From Streptomyces sp. DG1A-41 (GTDB taxonomy: Bacteria > Actinomycetota > Actinomycetes > Streptomycetales > Streptomycetaceae), in NCBI RefSeq assembly GCF_037055355.1, contig NZ_CP146350.1:496001-560000 (forward strand): a DNA stretch of 64,000 nucleotides. Reading direction: 5' to 3'. Each line of letters opens with the position of its first letter. The stretch's first letter is position 1. The position numbers and the translations under genes were made by a program. The notes under the pieces were generated by a model. That model worked only from the letters and a program-made list of their open reading frames with translations. It had not been told where the DNA came from and searched no databases. This document shows positions 1 through 8,538 of the stretch, piece by piece.

Positions 1-65
1 CTTCCACCCCCTCCTCACCTCCGAAGAACTCCCAGAAGAAGAATGCGAAGAGAAAGGCTCACCCC

Positions 66-1274
66 ATGCGGGTTCTGTGCACCACGCTCGGCAGTCCCTC
101 CCACGGGCGTGCTCAGCTGCCCCTGTTGCGCGCCCTCGCCAAGGCCGGGCATCAGGTGCTGGTGGTCACCACCGAGGCCCTCGTCCCCGTCTTCCGTGAC
201 GACGACGTACAGGTCGACGCCGCTTTACCGGAGTTCGATCCGCTCGCCACGATGGGCCCGTACCTCGCCGAGCTCGGCGACGCCCCCGACCTGACGGAGC
301 CGACGGCGGCGCTGGACCGGCTGCTGATGCGCCACGTGGCCGGGCCGGGAGTCAAGCCTCACCTGGACGTCCTGCTCCCCCTCGCCCAGGAGTTCCGGCC
401 CGATGTCATCCTGCGGGACGGCATGGACATGGGCGCGGTACTCACCGCCGAACTGCTCGGCGTACCGCAGTTGCCGACGCCTTCCGGGTTCAGCAACATC
501 CTGGACCCCGCCGAGCTGCTGCCGCAGCTGAACGAGCGGCGCGAGGAGCTGGGGCTGCCCGTGCGGGACGACCCGCTGTCCGTCGTGCCGCACGGCCGCG
601 TGGACTATGTGCCGCCCGCCTTCTCGTTCGCCCGGCACCTGCCCCAGACGTGGGCCTATCGGCAGACGGTGGACGTCGAGCGCGGCGGGGTGCTGCCGGA
701 GTGGGCCGCCGGACTCCCCACGGACAGGCCGCTGGTGTACGCCGCGATCGGTACCGTCCTGCCGAAGATGCGTGAGCGCATGGCGGACCGGGAAACGCCG
801 CTGCCCGTGAAGCTGCCGGACCCCACCGAGAGCCTGCGCGCGATCGTGGGGGCGGCCGCCGAGCTGGACGACTGCACGGTGGTCGTGTCGACGTCCGGGG
901 TGCCGGTGGACACCGAGGGGCTGCCCGGGCACGTCCACGTCGCGGAGCGGGTGCCGCAGCCGCTGCTGCTGGAGTCGGTCGACCTGTTCGTCACCCACGG
1001 CGGCTTCAACAGCATCCGCGAGGCCATGCGCACCGGCACGCCGCTGGCGGTCCTGCCGCACTTCGGGGACCAGCCCGCCAACGCGGAGCGCGTGGAGGAG
1101 CTGGGCCTGGGCCGTCACATCACGGACCGCAGCGCGGCCGGCATCACCGACGTGTGCCGCAAGCTCCTCGCCGATCCCGAGCCCCGGGCGCGGGCCCGGT
1201 CGGCCCAGCTGGCGATGCTGACGCTGCCCGAGGTCGATCAGGCGGTCGGCGACCTGGCCGGCCTCGCCGGATAG
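66..1274 (+). CDS. GT1-type glycosyltransferase (MGT/macrolide glycosyltransferase-like)
   Basis: 402-residue GT-B glycosyltransferase. The N-terminal half opens with MRVLCTTLGSPSHG, the usual acceptor-domain start. The C-terminal half carries the donor-site motif THGGFNSIREAM (about residues 310-321), typical of family GT1 enzymes that move UDP- or dTDP-sugars onto small molecules. No signal peptide or membrane segment, so cytosolic. The ATG at 66 follows a purine-rich GAGAAAGG. An MFS efflux gene lies downstream on the same strand, so modification plus export of a small molecule is plausible. The acceptor cannot be read from sequence. Confidence 0.85.
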   Translation: MRVLCTTLGSPSHGRAQLPLLRALAKAGHQVLVVTTEALVPVFRDDDVQVDAALPEFDPLATMGPYLAELGDAPDLTEPTAALDRLLMRHVAGPGVKPHLDVLLPLAQEFRPDVILRDGMDMGAVLTAELLGVPQLPTPSGFSNILDPAELLPQLNERREELGLPVRDDPLSVVPHGRVDYVPPAFSFARHLPQTWAYRQTVDVERGGVLPEWAAGLPTDRPLVYAAIGTVLPKMRERMADRETPLPVKLPDPTESLRAIVGAAAELDDCTVVVSTSGVPVDTEGLPGHVHVAERVPQPLLLESVDLFVTHGGFNSIREAMRTGTPLAVLPHFGDQPANAERVEELGLGRHITDRSAAGITDVCRKLLADPEPRARARSAQLAMLTLPEVDQAVGDLAGLAG

Positions 1275-1382
1275 CCGCCCGGGCCTCGCCCGCCACGCCC
1301 GCCCCCGGCGCGGGCCGCTCCGGAGCCCCCGGGGCGGCCCGCGCCCGCGAGCCGTACCCGCCCCCACCTCCGAGGACGACAC

Positions 1383-3000
1383 GTGACCTTCTCCGACACC
1401 CAAGAACAGGGCGCGGCCGGGGACATGCCCCCGCGGCTCAGTCACCGGCAGATCACCACCGTCATGTCCGGGCTGGTGCTCGGCATGTTCCTGGGGGCGC
1501 TGGACCAGACGGTGGTCTCGTCCGCGCTGCGGACCATCGCCGACGACCTGCACGGGCTGACGGCCCAGGCGTGGGTGACCACCGCGTACCTCATCACCGC
1601 CACCATCGCGACGCCGCTGTACGGCAAGCTCTCCGACATCCACGGCCGCAGGCCCGTCTACCTCGCCGCGATCGCCCTGTTCACCGTCGGCTCGTTGCTG
1701 TGCGGATGCGCCACGTCGATCTACGAACTCGCGGCGTTCCGCGCCGTGCAGGGTCTCGGCGGCGGCGGGCTGATGTCGCTGGCGATGACGATCGTCGCCG
1801 ACATCACCACCCCGCGCGAACGGGGCCGCTATCAGGGCTACTTCATGGCCGTGTTCGGCGGCGCCAGCATCGTCGGCCCGCTGGTGGGTGGCGCGTTCGC
1901 GGACCGTGCCGAGCTGCTCGGCCTCAGCCGGCTGGCGGTGGATCTTCCTGATCAACGTGCCGCTCGCCGCCGCGGCCGCGGTGGCGATCACGCGCGTGCT
2001 GCGTTTCCCGCACCGGCGGGTGCGGCACCGGCTCGACTACGCCGGGGCGCTCGCCCTGGCCGTGGGAGTGGTGCCGCTGCTGACGGTCGCCGAGCAGGGC
2101 CGTACCTGGGGGTGGGACTCGCCCCGGGCCCTTTTGATGTACGCGATCGGCGTGGCGGGGCTGGCGGTGTTCGTCGTGGTGGAGCGGCGGTCGGGTGATG
2201 CCGCGCTGCTGCCGCCGCGCCTGTTCCGCATCCGGACGTTCCGGCTGGGCGTCGGGCTGCACTTCGTCGTCGGCATCGGCATGTTCGGCGCGATGACGAC
2301 GCTGCCGCTCTATCTCCAGATCGTCCGCGGCATGAGCCCCATCGCGGCGGGACTGGCCACTCTGCCCACGGTCGCCGCGAACCTCGCGGTGACGCTGCTG
2401 ACGGGCCGGATGATCGCCCGGACCGGCCGGTTCAAGGTCCATCTCGTCGCCGGTGTCGGCTCGTTCACCGCCGCGATGCTCGTGTTCGCCACGCTGCGCG
2501 TGGACAGCCCGCTGTGGCACCCGGCGCTCGGCATGGCCCTGATGGGCGCGGGACTCGGTGCGTCGATGCAGACGCTCACCACGCTCGCGCAGTGCGAGGT
2601 GCCCCGTACGGACATGGGCGCGGCGACGGCATCCGTCAACTTCTTCCGCTCCAACGGCGGCACGGTCGGCACCGCGGCGTTCCTGTCGATCCTGTTCACC
2701 ACGGCGGCCGGCAGCATCGCCGAGCGACTGGGCGAGGCCAGCCACGATCCGGCCTACCGCCGCCTGCTGTCCCAGCCCGACAACGCGCACGCCCTGATGG
2801 GCGTCCTCCGCCCCGGCGGCGGCGTGAACCTGGAGGACTCCGCCTTCCTGCGCACCCTCGACCCGAGCGCGGCACTGCCGTTCCTGGAGGGCTACGTCAC
2901 CTCGATGCGCATCGTCTTCCTCACCGGTGCCGCGGTGTCCCTGGCCGCCTTCGCGCTGGCGGCCTGGCGGGTCCCTGACCTCACGCTCTCCGACGAGTAG
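1383..3000 (+). pseudogene. DHA2-type MFS drug efflux transporter, broken by a one-base frameshift
   Basis: Two overlapping frames together encode one 14-helix MFS drug exporter of about 537 residues. The first frame (from GTG 1383) contains the family motif around LDQTVVSSALRTIADDL and motif A LYGKLSDIHGRRP. The second frame resumes at GWRWIFLINVP and runs to 3000. The frames join if one C is removed near 1928, after the codons for ELLGLS. As written, translation leaves the transporter after about 182 residues and stops at 2198, so no full pump is made. The neighbouring tetR gene is also broken. A sequencing error is the main alternative. Confidence 0.8.
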
Positions 3001-3097
3001 CGTCCGGAAGCTCGAACCCGGATATCCCCTTCTGTGCCGGCTACAGGCCCCCGTCACATGCGCGACGCCACCTGCGCTCACGCCGACGCACGCCGGG

Positions 3098-3618
3098 CTA
3101 CCCCGCCAGCGCGCCCATCGCCCCGAGCAGCACGGCCAGGGGAACAGTGCCCTCGCAAGCCACCCACGCGGTGGCGGCCCCGTCCAGGCAGGCGAGCGCC
3201 GCGGCGGCCAGTGCGCTCGGCCTGGTGTCCTCCGGCCGGTCGGGGTCGGCCCCCAGGCGCCGGGCGATCTCCGGCACCAGCAGTTCATGCCGGCCCAGTT
3301 GCTCCTCATGGTGCCCGGCGCGCAGCGACGGGGTCTGCCGGAGCATGCGCAGATAGCCGAGTGCCTGCTCGGGCGCTGCCTCGTTCATCCGCGTCAGGAC
3401 GTCGAAGGACCGGCGCAGCGCCCCCCAGGGCGGTTCGTCGTCGGGACGGGCGGCGAGCGCCTCCGCGATCCGGCGACCGGATTCCGCCAAGCGCCCGAGG
3501 ACGATTTCTTCCTTGGTGCCGAAGTACCGGAAACAGGCTGGCGCGCGACAGACCCACCTCGGCGGCGATCTGGTCGACGGTCGCCCGGTCGAACCTCTGT
3601 ACGGACGGGCTCGGTCAC
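3098..3618 (-). pseudogene. TetR-family repressor, frameshifted and missing helix 1
   Basis: The helix-turn-helix core TVDQIAAEVGLSRASLF is legible around 3530-3585. It continues as RYFGTKEEIVL only after a one-base shift near 3529, and the ligand-binding domain then runs to 3098. Upstream of the HTH a TetR-like start MTEPVRTE (GTG 3618) is followed immediately by the end of helix 2. About 25 residues normally forming helix 1 are missing, and the frame changes there too. Two lesions make a functional repressor unlikely. It lies tail-to-tail with the broken MFS gene that it probably once controlled. Confidence 0.75.
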
Positions 3619-3645
3619 GCTGAAAGGGTCTGCCAGGACTCTACT

Positions 3646-3660
3646 TGATACCGAGTATCA
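3646..3660. promoter_or_regulatory. TetR-type operator palindrome
   Basis: Perfect inverted repeat TGATAC-CGA-GTATCA just upstream of the tetR remnant. Size and symmetry fit a TetR-family operator. A near copy (13 of 15 positions) is at 5897-5911. Confidence 0.65.
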
Positions 3661-3720
3661 GACCGGCGGGGCGACGTCACGGCGAGGAAGCCGTACCCCC
3701 TGGACGACCCACCGGAGGAC

Positions 3721-3750
3721 AATCTAGATTGTCCGTCTAGATTTGGACAA
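3721..3750. promoter_or_regulatory. Nested inverted repeats before the ornithine cyclodeaminase-like gene
   Basis: AATCTAGA (3721-3728) and TCTAGATT (3736-3743) form a perfect 8-bp inverted repeat with a 7-bp spacer. TTGTCC (3729-3734) and GGACAA (3745-3750) form a second repeat overlapping it. The stretch is A+T-rich for this genome and sits 30-60 bp before the likely start at 3782. It is probably a regulator site or promoter-proximal operator. Confidence 0.5.
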
Positions 3751-3781
3751 TCAGTCCAGCGACATCTCTGGGACGGGCTTT

Positions 3782-4714
3782 GTGAACCTGCTGCACATCA
3801 CCGAGGAGCAGACCGCCGCGCTCATGGACGAGGACCTGGCCCTCGAAGCGGCCCGCGCCGCCTTCGCCGTGACCGTGGACGGCCCGGTCTTTCCCAGCCT
3901 CGCCGTCCACGCGTCGGACCCGCGCAACCGGTTCACCCTCAAGCCGTCCGCTTCGGCGACGCACGCCGGGGTGAAGATCGGCACCTACTGGCCGGGCAAC
4001 GCGGAGCACGGGCTGCCGCGCCACCACTCCACCCTGCTGCTCTTCGACCAGACGACCGGCAGGATCGCGGCCGTCCTGGAGGCCGGCACCGCGAACGCCT
4101 ACCGGACCGCCGCAGCCGACGCCCTCGCCGTCGATCTGCTGGCCCGTGCCGACGCCACCACCCTGGCTGTCTTCGGCACCGGACACCAGGCGGCCTACGA
4201 GGTGGCGGCCGTCAGCCGCATCCGTCCCGTCGACGAGGTCCTGGTCGTGGGACGAACCGCCGAGCGGGCCGGGCAGATGGCCGCGGCACTGGTCGCGGAA
4301 GGACACAACGCTCGTGGTGCCTGCGCCGAAGAAGCATGCGCCCGGGCCGATGTGATCGTCACCGCCACCACCGCGACGATCGACACCCCGCCGCTGTTCG
4401 AGGCCGCGTGGGTCCGACCCGGTACGCATATCTCCTGCATGGGCGCCGACGCCCCCGGCAAGCGGGAACTCCCGTCCGACCTGTTCGCCCGCGCCCGCGT
4501 CTTCTGCGACCTGCCCGAGCAGGCCCGCCGCATGGGCGAGAGCCAGCACGCTCCTGCCGAGGCCGTCCTCACCCCACTCGGCGAGGTTCTCACCCACCGC
4601 GCCGCGGGACGCACCGACGACAGCGACATCACGATCTTCGACAGCTCCGGACTCGGGCTACAGGACCTGTATCTGGGCCTGGCCCTCCTGAAGAAAATGG
4701 ACATCTCCCTGTGA
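3782..4714 (+). CDS. Ornithine cyclodeaminase/mu-crystallin family protein
   Basis: About 310 residues when started at GTG 3782 (VNLLHITEEQ), preceded by GGGACGGG. An in-frame TTG at 3743 lies inside the inverted repeats and is less likely. The family's N-terminal substrate lobe is followed by a Rossmann domain with FGTGHQAAYEV (glycine-rich NAD(P) loop) and DVIVTATTAT. Members deaminate ornithine, reduce imines or dehydrogenate amino acids, so the substrate is not assignable. It overlaps the next gene by 4 bp (GTGA), which shows a translationally coupled pair acting on amino acids. Confidence 0.8.
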   Translation: MNLLHITEEQTAALMDEDLALEAARAAFAVTVDGPVFPSLAVHASDPRNRFTLKPSASATHAGVKIGTYWPGNAEHGLPRHHSTLLLFDQTTGRIAAVLEAGTANAYRTAAADALAVDLLARADATTLAVFGTGHQAAYEVAAVSRIRPVDEVLVVGRTAERAGQMAAALVAEGHNARGACAEEACARADVIVTATTATIDTPPLFEAAWVRPGTHISCMGADAPGKRELPSDLFARARVFCDLPEQARRMGESQHAPAEAVLTPLGEVLTHRAAGRTDDSDITIFDSSGLGLQDLYLGLALLKKMDISL

Positions 4715-5886
4715 CCACCCCACCCGCCACCAGCCCCGGCGCGGGCCAGACGCTTGCCGACCCCGACACCCCGTTCGCCGTCGTCGACGTCCACAGAACC
4801 CGGCGCAACATCGAGCGGCTGGCAGCCAGGGCCGACCGGCTCGCGGTCGCCCTGCGTCCCCACGTGAAGACGGCCAAGAGCCTCGACGTCGCCGCCCTCC
4901 TGCACCACGGCTCCTCCTGCCCCATCACCGTCTCCACCCTCGCCGAGGCCGAGGCGTTCGCCGACGGCGGCTACACCGACATCACCTACGCCGTCGGCAT
5001 CGACCCCCACAAACTCCCGCGCGTCGTCGCGCTGCTGCGCCGCGGCGTCACACTGCGCATCCTCCTTGACAGCACTGCCCAGGCGGAGTTCGTCGCCGAA
5101 GCCTCTCGCCGGGCCGGCCTTCCCATCCCCACCCAGATCGAGATCGACTGCGACGGCCACCGCGGCGGCCTCACGCCCGACGCCCCCGCGATCGTCGAGA
5201 TCGGTCGCATCCTGCACGACGCGGGCTGTCTGGACGGCGTGCTGACCCACGCGGGCGAGTCCTATTTCGCCCCCACGGCCGAGGAACAGCGCCTGGCGGC
5301 GAAGAACGAACGCGACACCGCCGCCACCGCGGCCGAGCGACTGCGCGCGGCCGGCCTGCCCGTGGACACCGTGAGCGTCGGCTCCACCCCCACCGCCCAC
5401 GCCGCCGAGGACCTCACCGGCGTCACCGAACTGCGCGCCGGCAACTACGTCTTCTTCGACCTGGTCATGGCCGGCCTCGGCGTCTGCCGCATCGAGGACC
5501 TCGCCCTGTCCGTCGTCGTCACCGTCATCGGCCACCGCCCCGAGTACGGCTGGATCGTCACCGACGGCGGCTGGATGGCCATGTCCCGCGACCGCGGCAC
5601 CTCCGTCCAGGCGCAGGACCAGGGCTACGGGCTGGTCACCGACCTGTACGGCACCCTCGTCCCGGGCCTGGTCATGACGGCCGCAAGCCAGGAACACGGC
5701 ACCCTCACGGCCCGCGACGGCGCCCAGCTGCCCGACCTGCCCGTCGGCACCCGGCTGCGCATCCTGCCCAACCACGCCTGCGCCACCGCCGCCCAGCACC
5801 AGGGCTACCACGTCATCGACAGCACCAGGACCACGAACACCGCACCGGCGATCCAGGCTTTCTGGAAGCGCGTCACCGGCTGGTGA
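4711..5886 (+). CDS. D-threonine aldolase/D-serine dehydratase-like PLP enzyme
   Basis: 391-residue fold-type III PLP protein. The PLP lysine is in RPHVKTAKS (about residue 52). The C-terminal metal-binding motif PNHACATA (about 350-357) provides the His and Cys ligands of the D-serine dehydratase/D-threonine aldolase group. The GTG at 4711 overlaps the upstream stop by 4 bp, a clear coupling signal. Likely a cytosolic lyase or dehydratase for a D-hydroxy-amino acid. The upstream cyclodeaminase-like partner may process the product or imine. Confidence 0.82.
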   Translation: MTTPPATSPGAGQTLADPDTPFAVVDVHRTRRNIERLAARADRLAVALRPHVKTAKSLDVAALLHHGSSCPITVSTLAEAEAFADGGYTDITYAVGIDPHKLPRVVALLRRGVTLRILLDSTAQAEFVAEASRRAGLPIPTQIEIDCDGHRGGLTPDAPAIVEIGRILHDAGCLDGVLTHAGESYFAPTAEEQRLAAKNERDTAATAAERLRAAGLPVDTVSVGSTPTAHAAEDLTGVTELRAGNYVFFDLVMAGLGVCRIEDLALSVVVTVIGHRPEYGWIVTDGGWMAMSRDRGTSVQAQDQGYGLVTDLYGTLVPGLVMTAASQEHGTLTARDGAQLPDLPVGTRLRILPNHACATAAQHQGYHVIDSTRTTNTAPAIQAFWKRVTGW

Positions 5887-5896
5887 CCAACCGATC

Positions 5897-5911
5897 TGGG
5901 ACTCGGTATCA
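5897..5911. promoter_or_regulatory. Second copy of the TetR-like operator (imperfect)
   Basis: TGGGACTCGGTATCA matches the reverse complement of the palindrome at 3646-3660 at 13 of 15 positions, including the whole right half. It lies just after the stop of the D-threonine aldolase-like gene, so the two sites bracket the OCD/aldolase pair. Confidence 0.4.
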
Positions 5912-5947
5912 ACCCCGGAGCGCAGGGCTCGGACAGTCGCCGGCGTT

Positions 5948-6228
5948 GTGCGCATGAACGCGGGCAAGAGCCCCGCAGATTCACACTTCTCTTCCCTGAT
6001 CCAGGAGTTGTCGCAGAAGAGCGAGGAGTTCCGGCAGGCGTGGGCCCGGCACGAGGTGAGCTGCGGAACCATCGGCGAGACCGTGCGGATGAGGCATCCG
6101 CTGGTGGGAGAATTCGACCTCGTCCACGAACCCATGACGCTGCCCGGGGGCTCCCCCATGCGGCTGATCACCTACCACGCCGAGCCGGTTCCCGCTCCGA
6201 GGAAGCCCTGCGGATGCCGGCCAGTTGA
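5948..6228 (+). pseudogene. Remnant of a MmyB-type XRE regulator (C-terminal domain only)
   Basis: The translated piece reads IQELSQKSEEFRQAWARHEV, then MRHPLVGEFDLVHEPMTLPG. This is the ligand-binding-like C-terminal domain that follows the HTH in Streptomyces MmyB-type regulators. The N-terminal HTH is absent. Near 6187 the frame must change to recover the normal ending SRSEEALRMPAS. Truncation plus frameshift mark it as debris. The next 260 bases (6229-6490) hold no recognisable gene. Confidence 0.7.
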
Positions 6229-6490
6229 GAGATGGAGCCGCTGCGCTGAGAGGATGCGGCGCGCGCTGTCATGCGGCCGGCACCGAGGCTGGCGACATCC
6301 GGGCCAGCGGGGCGGAAGCGTGGATGGGACCGGGGACGCGGGACGAGGGCAGGCCGGTGCCGTCGTTGACGCGGGCCGGGCAGCGGGTCAGAGTAACGGC
6401 CAGGCAGAGCGGCAGTGCTGGTACTGCTCGCCGTCCGGCGGGGCGCGAAGCCGTACCGGCCGCAGCGGAAAGCGCCAGGGGCCGGCGATC

Positions 6491-6997
6491 TCAGTCGTCG
6501 GCGTCGCGCAGCGCCTCGTTGATGTCGTTCAGCGCGCCGGTCAGCCGGGCGTAGTCGTCACGGCCCACTGGCGCGACGAAGTAGCGCTCGACGACATCGG
6601 AGTGAACGGTCGCGGCCTGAAGGAACACGGTGCGGCCGTGATCGGTCGGTTCCACCAGCACGCTTCTGCGGTCGTCCGGTGACGGGACACGGCAGACGAG
6701 GCCGGCTTCCTCCATGCGGTCGATCAGCCGGGTGGTGCCACTGCTGGTGAGGGTGAGGTCGTCGGCGAGCCGGCGCTGGGAGACCTCCTCGCCCGGCTTG
6801 CGGCACAGCCTGATGAGGACTTCCAGCATCGTGTGACTGATCCCGCACTCCCGTCGCAAAGCGGTGTCGATCCGCTGCTCCAGGCGGGTCGCGGCTTTGA
6901 TCAGCAGCCCGAAGTCGTGAACGAGGTGGCTGTTGGCGGCGCGAGCGGCCTCGTCGCCCCGCCGGGTCGCGGCATTCACCTGCCCGGGTCCTCCCAT
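6491..6997 (-). CDS. MarR-family transcriptional regulator
   Basis: 168 residues from ATG 6997 (preceded by AGGA); an upstream in-frame GTG at 7030 is also possible. The winged-helix DNA-binding region is intact: MLEVLIRLCRKPGEEVSQRR, then LADDLTLTSSGTTRLIDRME and the wing RVPSPDDRRSVLVEPTDHGR. MarR proteins bind short palindromes as dimers and release on small-molecule binding. A perfect palindrome lies in the divergent promoter region at 7057-7070, so self-control and control of the adjacent decarboxylase gene are likely. Confidence 0.85.
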   Translation of the reverse strand: MGGPGQVNAATRRGDEAARAANSHLVHDFGLLIKAATRLEQRIDTALRRECGISHTMLEVLIRLCRKPGEEVSQRRLADDLTLTSSGTTRLIDRMEEAGLVCRVPSPDDRRSVLVEPTDHGRTVFLQAATVHSDVVERYFVAPVGRDDYARLTGALNDINEALRDADD

Positions 6998-7056
6998 CGT
7001 GACGGTCCTGGCCTGTGAGTTTACTGCCACCTCACCTACTGACGTCTCAATTACTG

Positions 7057-7070
7057 AGCAATCAATTGCT
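7057..7070. promoter_or_regulatory. MarR-type operator palindrome
   Basis: AGCAAT-CA-ATTGCT is a perfect inverted repeat in an A+T-rich divergent spacer (7031-7090) between the marR gene and the PLP decarboxylase gene. Flanking TCAATT and CTGCTCAA half-sites suggest more than one dimer can bind. Confidence 0.55.
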
Positions 7071-7134
7071 GACTGCTCAACTAAATCCTATGGTGGACAC
7101 CACCCCGCCGGCCCCATCGGAGAGAGGGACACCC

Positions 7135-8493
7135 ATGGACCTACGGCACTGGCTCGGCCGAGCCACCCACGAGATACAGGACTGGGCCGACACCTTCGGC
7201 CCCTACCAGCCGCACCCGTCACTCCAGATCGACGACGGCCGCTTCGCCGCCGCCTTCGAGGACTTCACCGGGAGACTGCGGGACAACTACCCCTTCTTCC
7301 ACCCGCACTACGCGGGGCAGATGCTCAAGCCCCCGCACCCCGCCGCCGTGGTCGGCTACCTCACCGCCATGCTGATCAACCCCAACAACCACGCCCTGGA
7401 CGGCGGCCCCGCCACGGCCCGGATGGAACGCGAGGCCGTCGCCCAGCTGGCCGCCATGTTCGGCTACGACACCCACCTCGGCCACCTCACCACCAGCGGC
7501 ACGATCGCCAACCTCGAAGCCCTCTTCGTCGCCCGCGAACTCCACCCCGGCCGGGGCGTCGCCTACAGCGCGGACGCCCACTACACCCACGGCCGCATGT
7601 GTCGTGTGCTGGGACTGGAGGGACACGCGGTGCCCACGGACGACCGGGGACGCATGGACCTCGACGCACTGGAGCACCTGCTGCGCGGCGGCCGGGTGGG
7701 CACGGTCGTCCTGACCGCAGGTACCACCGGGCTGGGAGCCGTCGACCCGATCCACGAGGCCCTGCCCCTCAAGGAGCGTTACGGCGTCCGCATCCACATC
7801 GACGCCGCCTACGGCGGCTTCTTCACCCTGCTGGCCGGCGCGGACGGGCCCGAGGGAGTGGCGCCCGAGCCCTGGCAGGCGATCGCCCGGTGCGACTCGG
7901 TCGTCGTCGACCCGCACAAACACGGGCTCCAGCCCTACGGTTGCGGTGCAGTGCTCTTCCGTGACCCCGCGGTGGGGCGCTTCTACCTCCATGACTCGCC
8001 CTACACCTACTTCACCTCCAGCGAGCTCCACCTCGGCGAGATCAGCCTGGAATGCTCACGCGCCGGCGCCTCGGCCGCCGCCCTCTGGCTCACCTTCCAG
8101 CTCCTCCCGCCCACCGCCGACGGCCTGGGCCAGGTGCTGGCGGCGGGCCGCCGGGCCGCACTGAAGTGGGCTCAACTGATCACCACCTCCGACCACCTGG
8201 AGCTCTACCAACAGCCGGAACTGGACATCGTCAGCTACTTCCCCGTGGTCGACCCCGCCACCCTGAGCGGCATCGACACCGCCTCCGCCCGCATTCTGGC
8301 GGACGGCATGACGAGCCCCGACCCGGTCTTCCTGAGCACCCTGCGCGCCGACCGCGAGGCGTTCACCGCACGCCACCCCAAAATCACCGCGGACGCCGAC
8401 AGCGCCCGCATCCTCCGCAGCGTGCTGATGAAACCGGAATCCGAGCACCACCTGGAGCACATCCACCAGCAGGTCGAACGGCTCGCCGGATGA
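7135..8493 (+). CDS. Group II PLP-dependent decarboxylase (aromatic/glutamate decarboxylase-like)
   Basis: 452 residues from ATG 7135, which follows GAGAGAGGGAC. Fold-type I PLP enzyme: TTSGTIANLEAL binds cofactor phosphate, HIDAAYGGFF carries the conserved Asp that pairs with the pyridine N, and the Schiff-base lysine is in DPHKHGLQPYG (about residue 264). This matches the group II decarboxylases and MfnA-like tyrosine/aspartate decarboxylases. The substrate, probably an aromatic or acidic amino acid, is unknown. It is divergent from a MarR gene, which suggests inducible expression. Confidence 0.85.
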   Translation: MDLRHWLGRATHEIQDWADTFGPYQPHPSLQIDDGRFAAAFEDFTGRLRDNYPFFHPHYAGQMLKPPHPAAVVGYLTAMLINPNNHALDGGPATARMEREAVAQLAAMFGYDTHLGHLTTSGTIANLEALFVARELHPGRGVAYSADAHYTHGRMCRVLGLEGHAVPTDDRGRMDLDALEHLLRGGRVGTVVLTAGTTGLGAVDPIHEALPLKERYGVRIHIDAAYGGFFTLLAGADGPEGVAPEPWQAIARCDSVVVDPHKHGLQPYGCGAVLFRDPAVGRFYLHDSPYTYFTSSELHLGEISLECSRAGASAAALWLTFQLLPPTADGLGQVLAAGRRAALKWAQLITTSDHLELYQQPELDIVSYFPVVDPATLSGIDTASARILADGMTSPDPVFLSTLRADREAFTARHPKITADADSARILRSVLMKPESEHHLEHIHQQVERLAG

Positions 8494-8538
8494 CGGCCGC
8501 CACTGGCGTGGGGATGCTCGCCGCTTCCGAGCCCGTCG

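Noticed and set aside
225..1991. 588-residue open frame on the minus strand across the glycosyltransferase and MFS genes
   Set aside because: Arg/Gly/His-rich shadow typical of high-GC antisense frames; the plus strand encodes recognisable proteins.
1924..3309. 461-residue minus-strand frame overlapping the MFS gene
   Set aside because: No family motifs and skewed composition; a shadow of the transporter gene.
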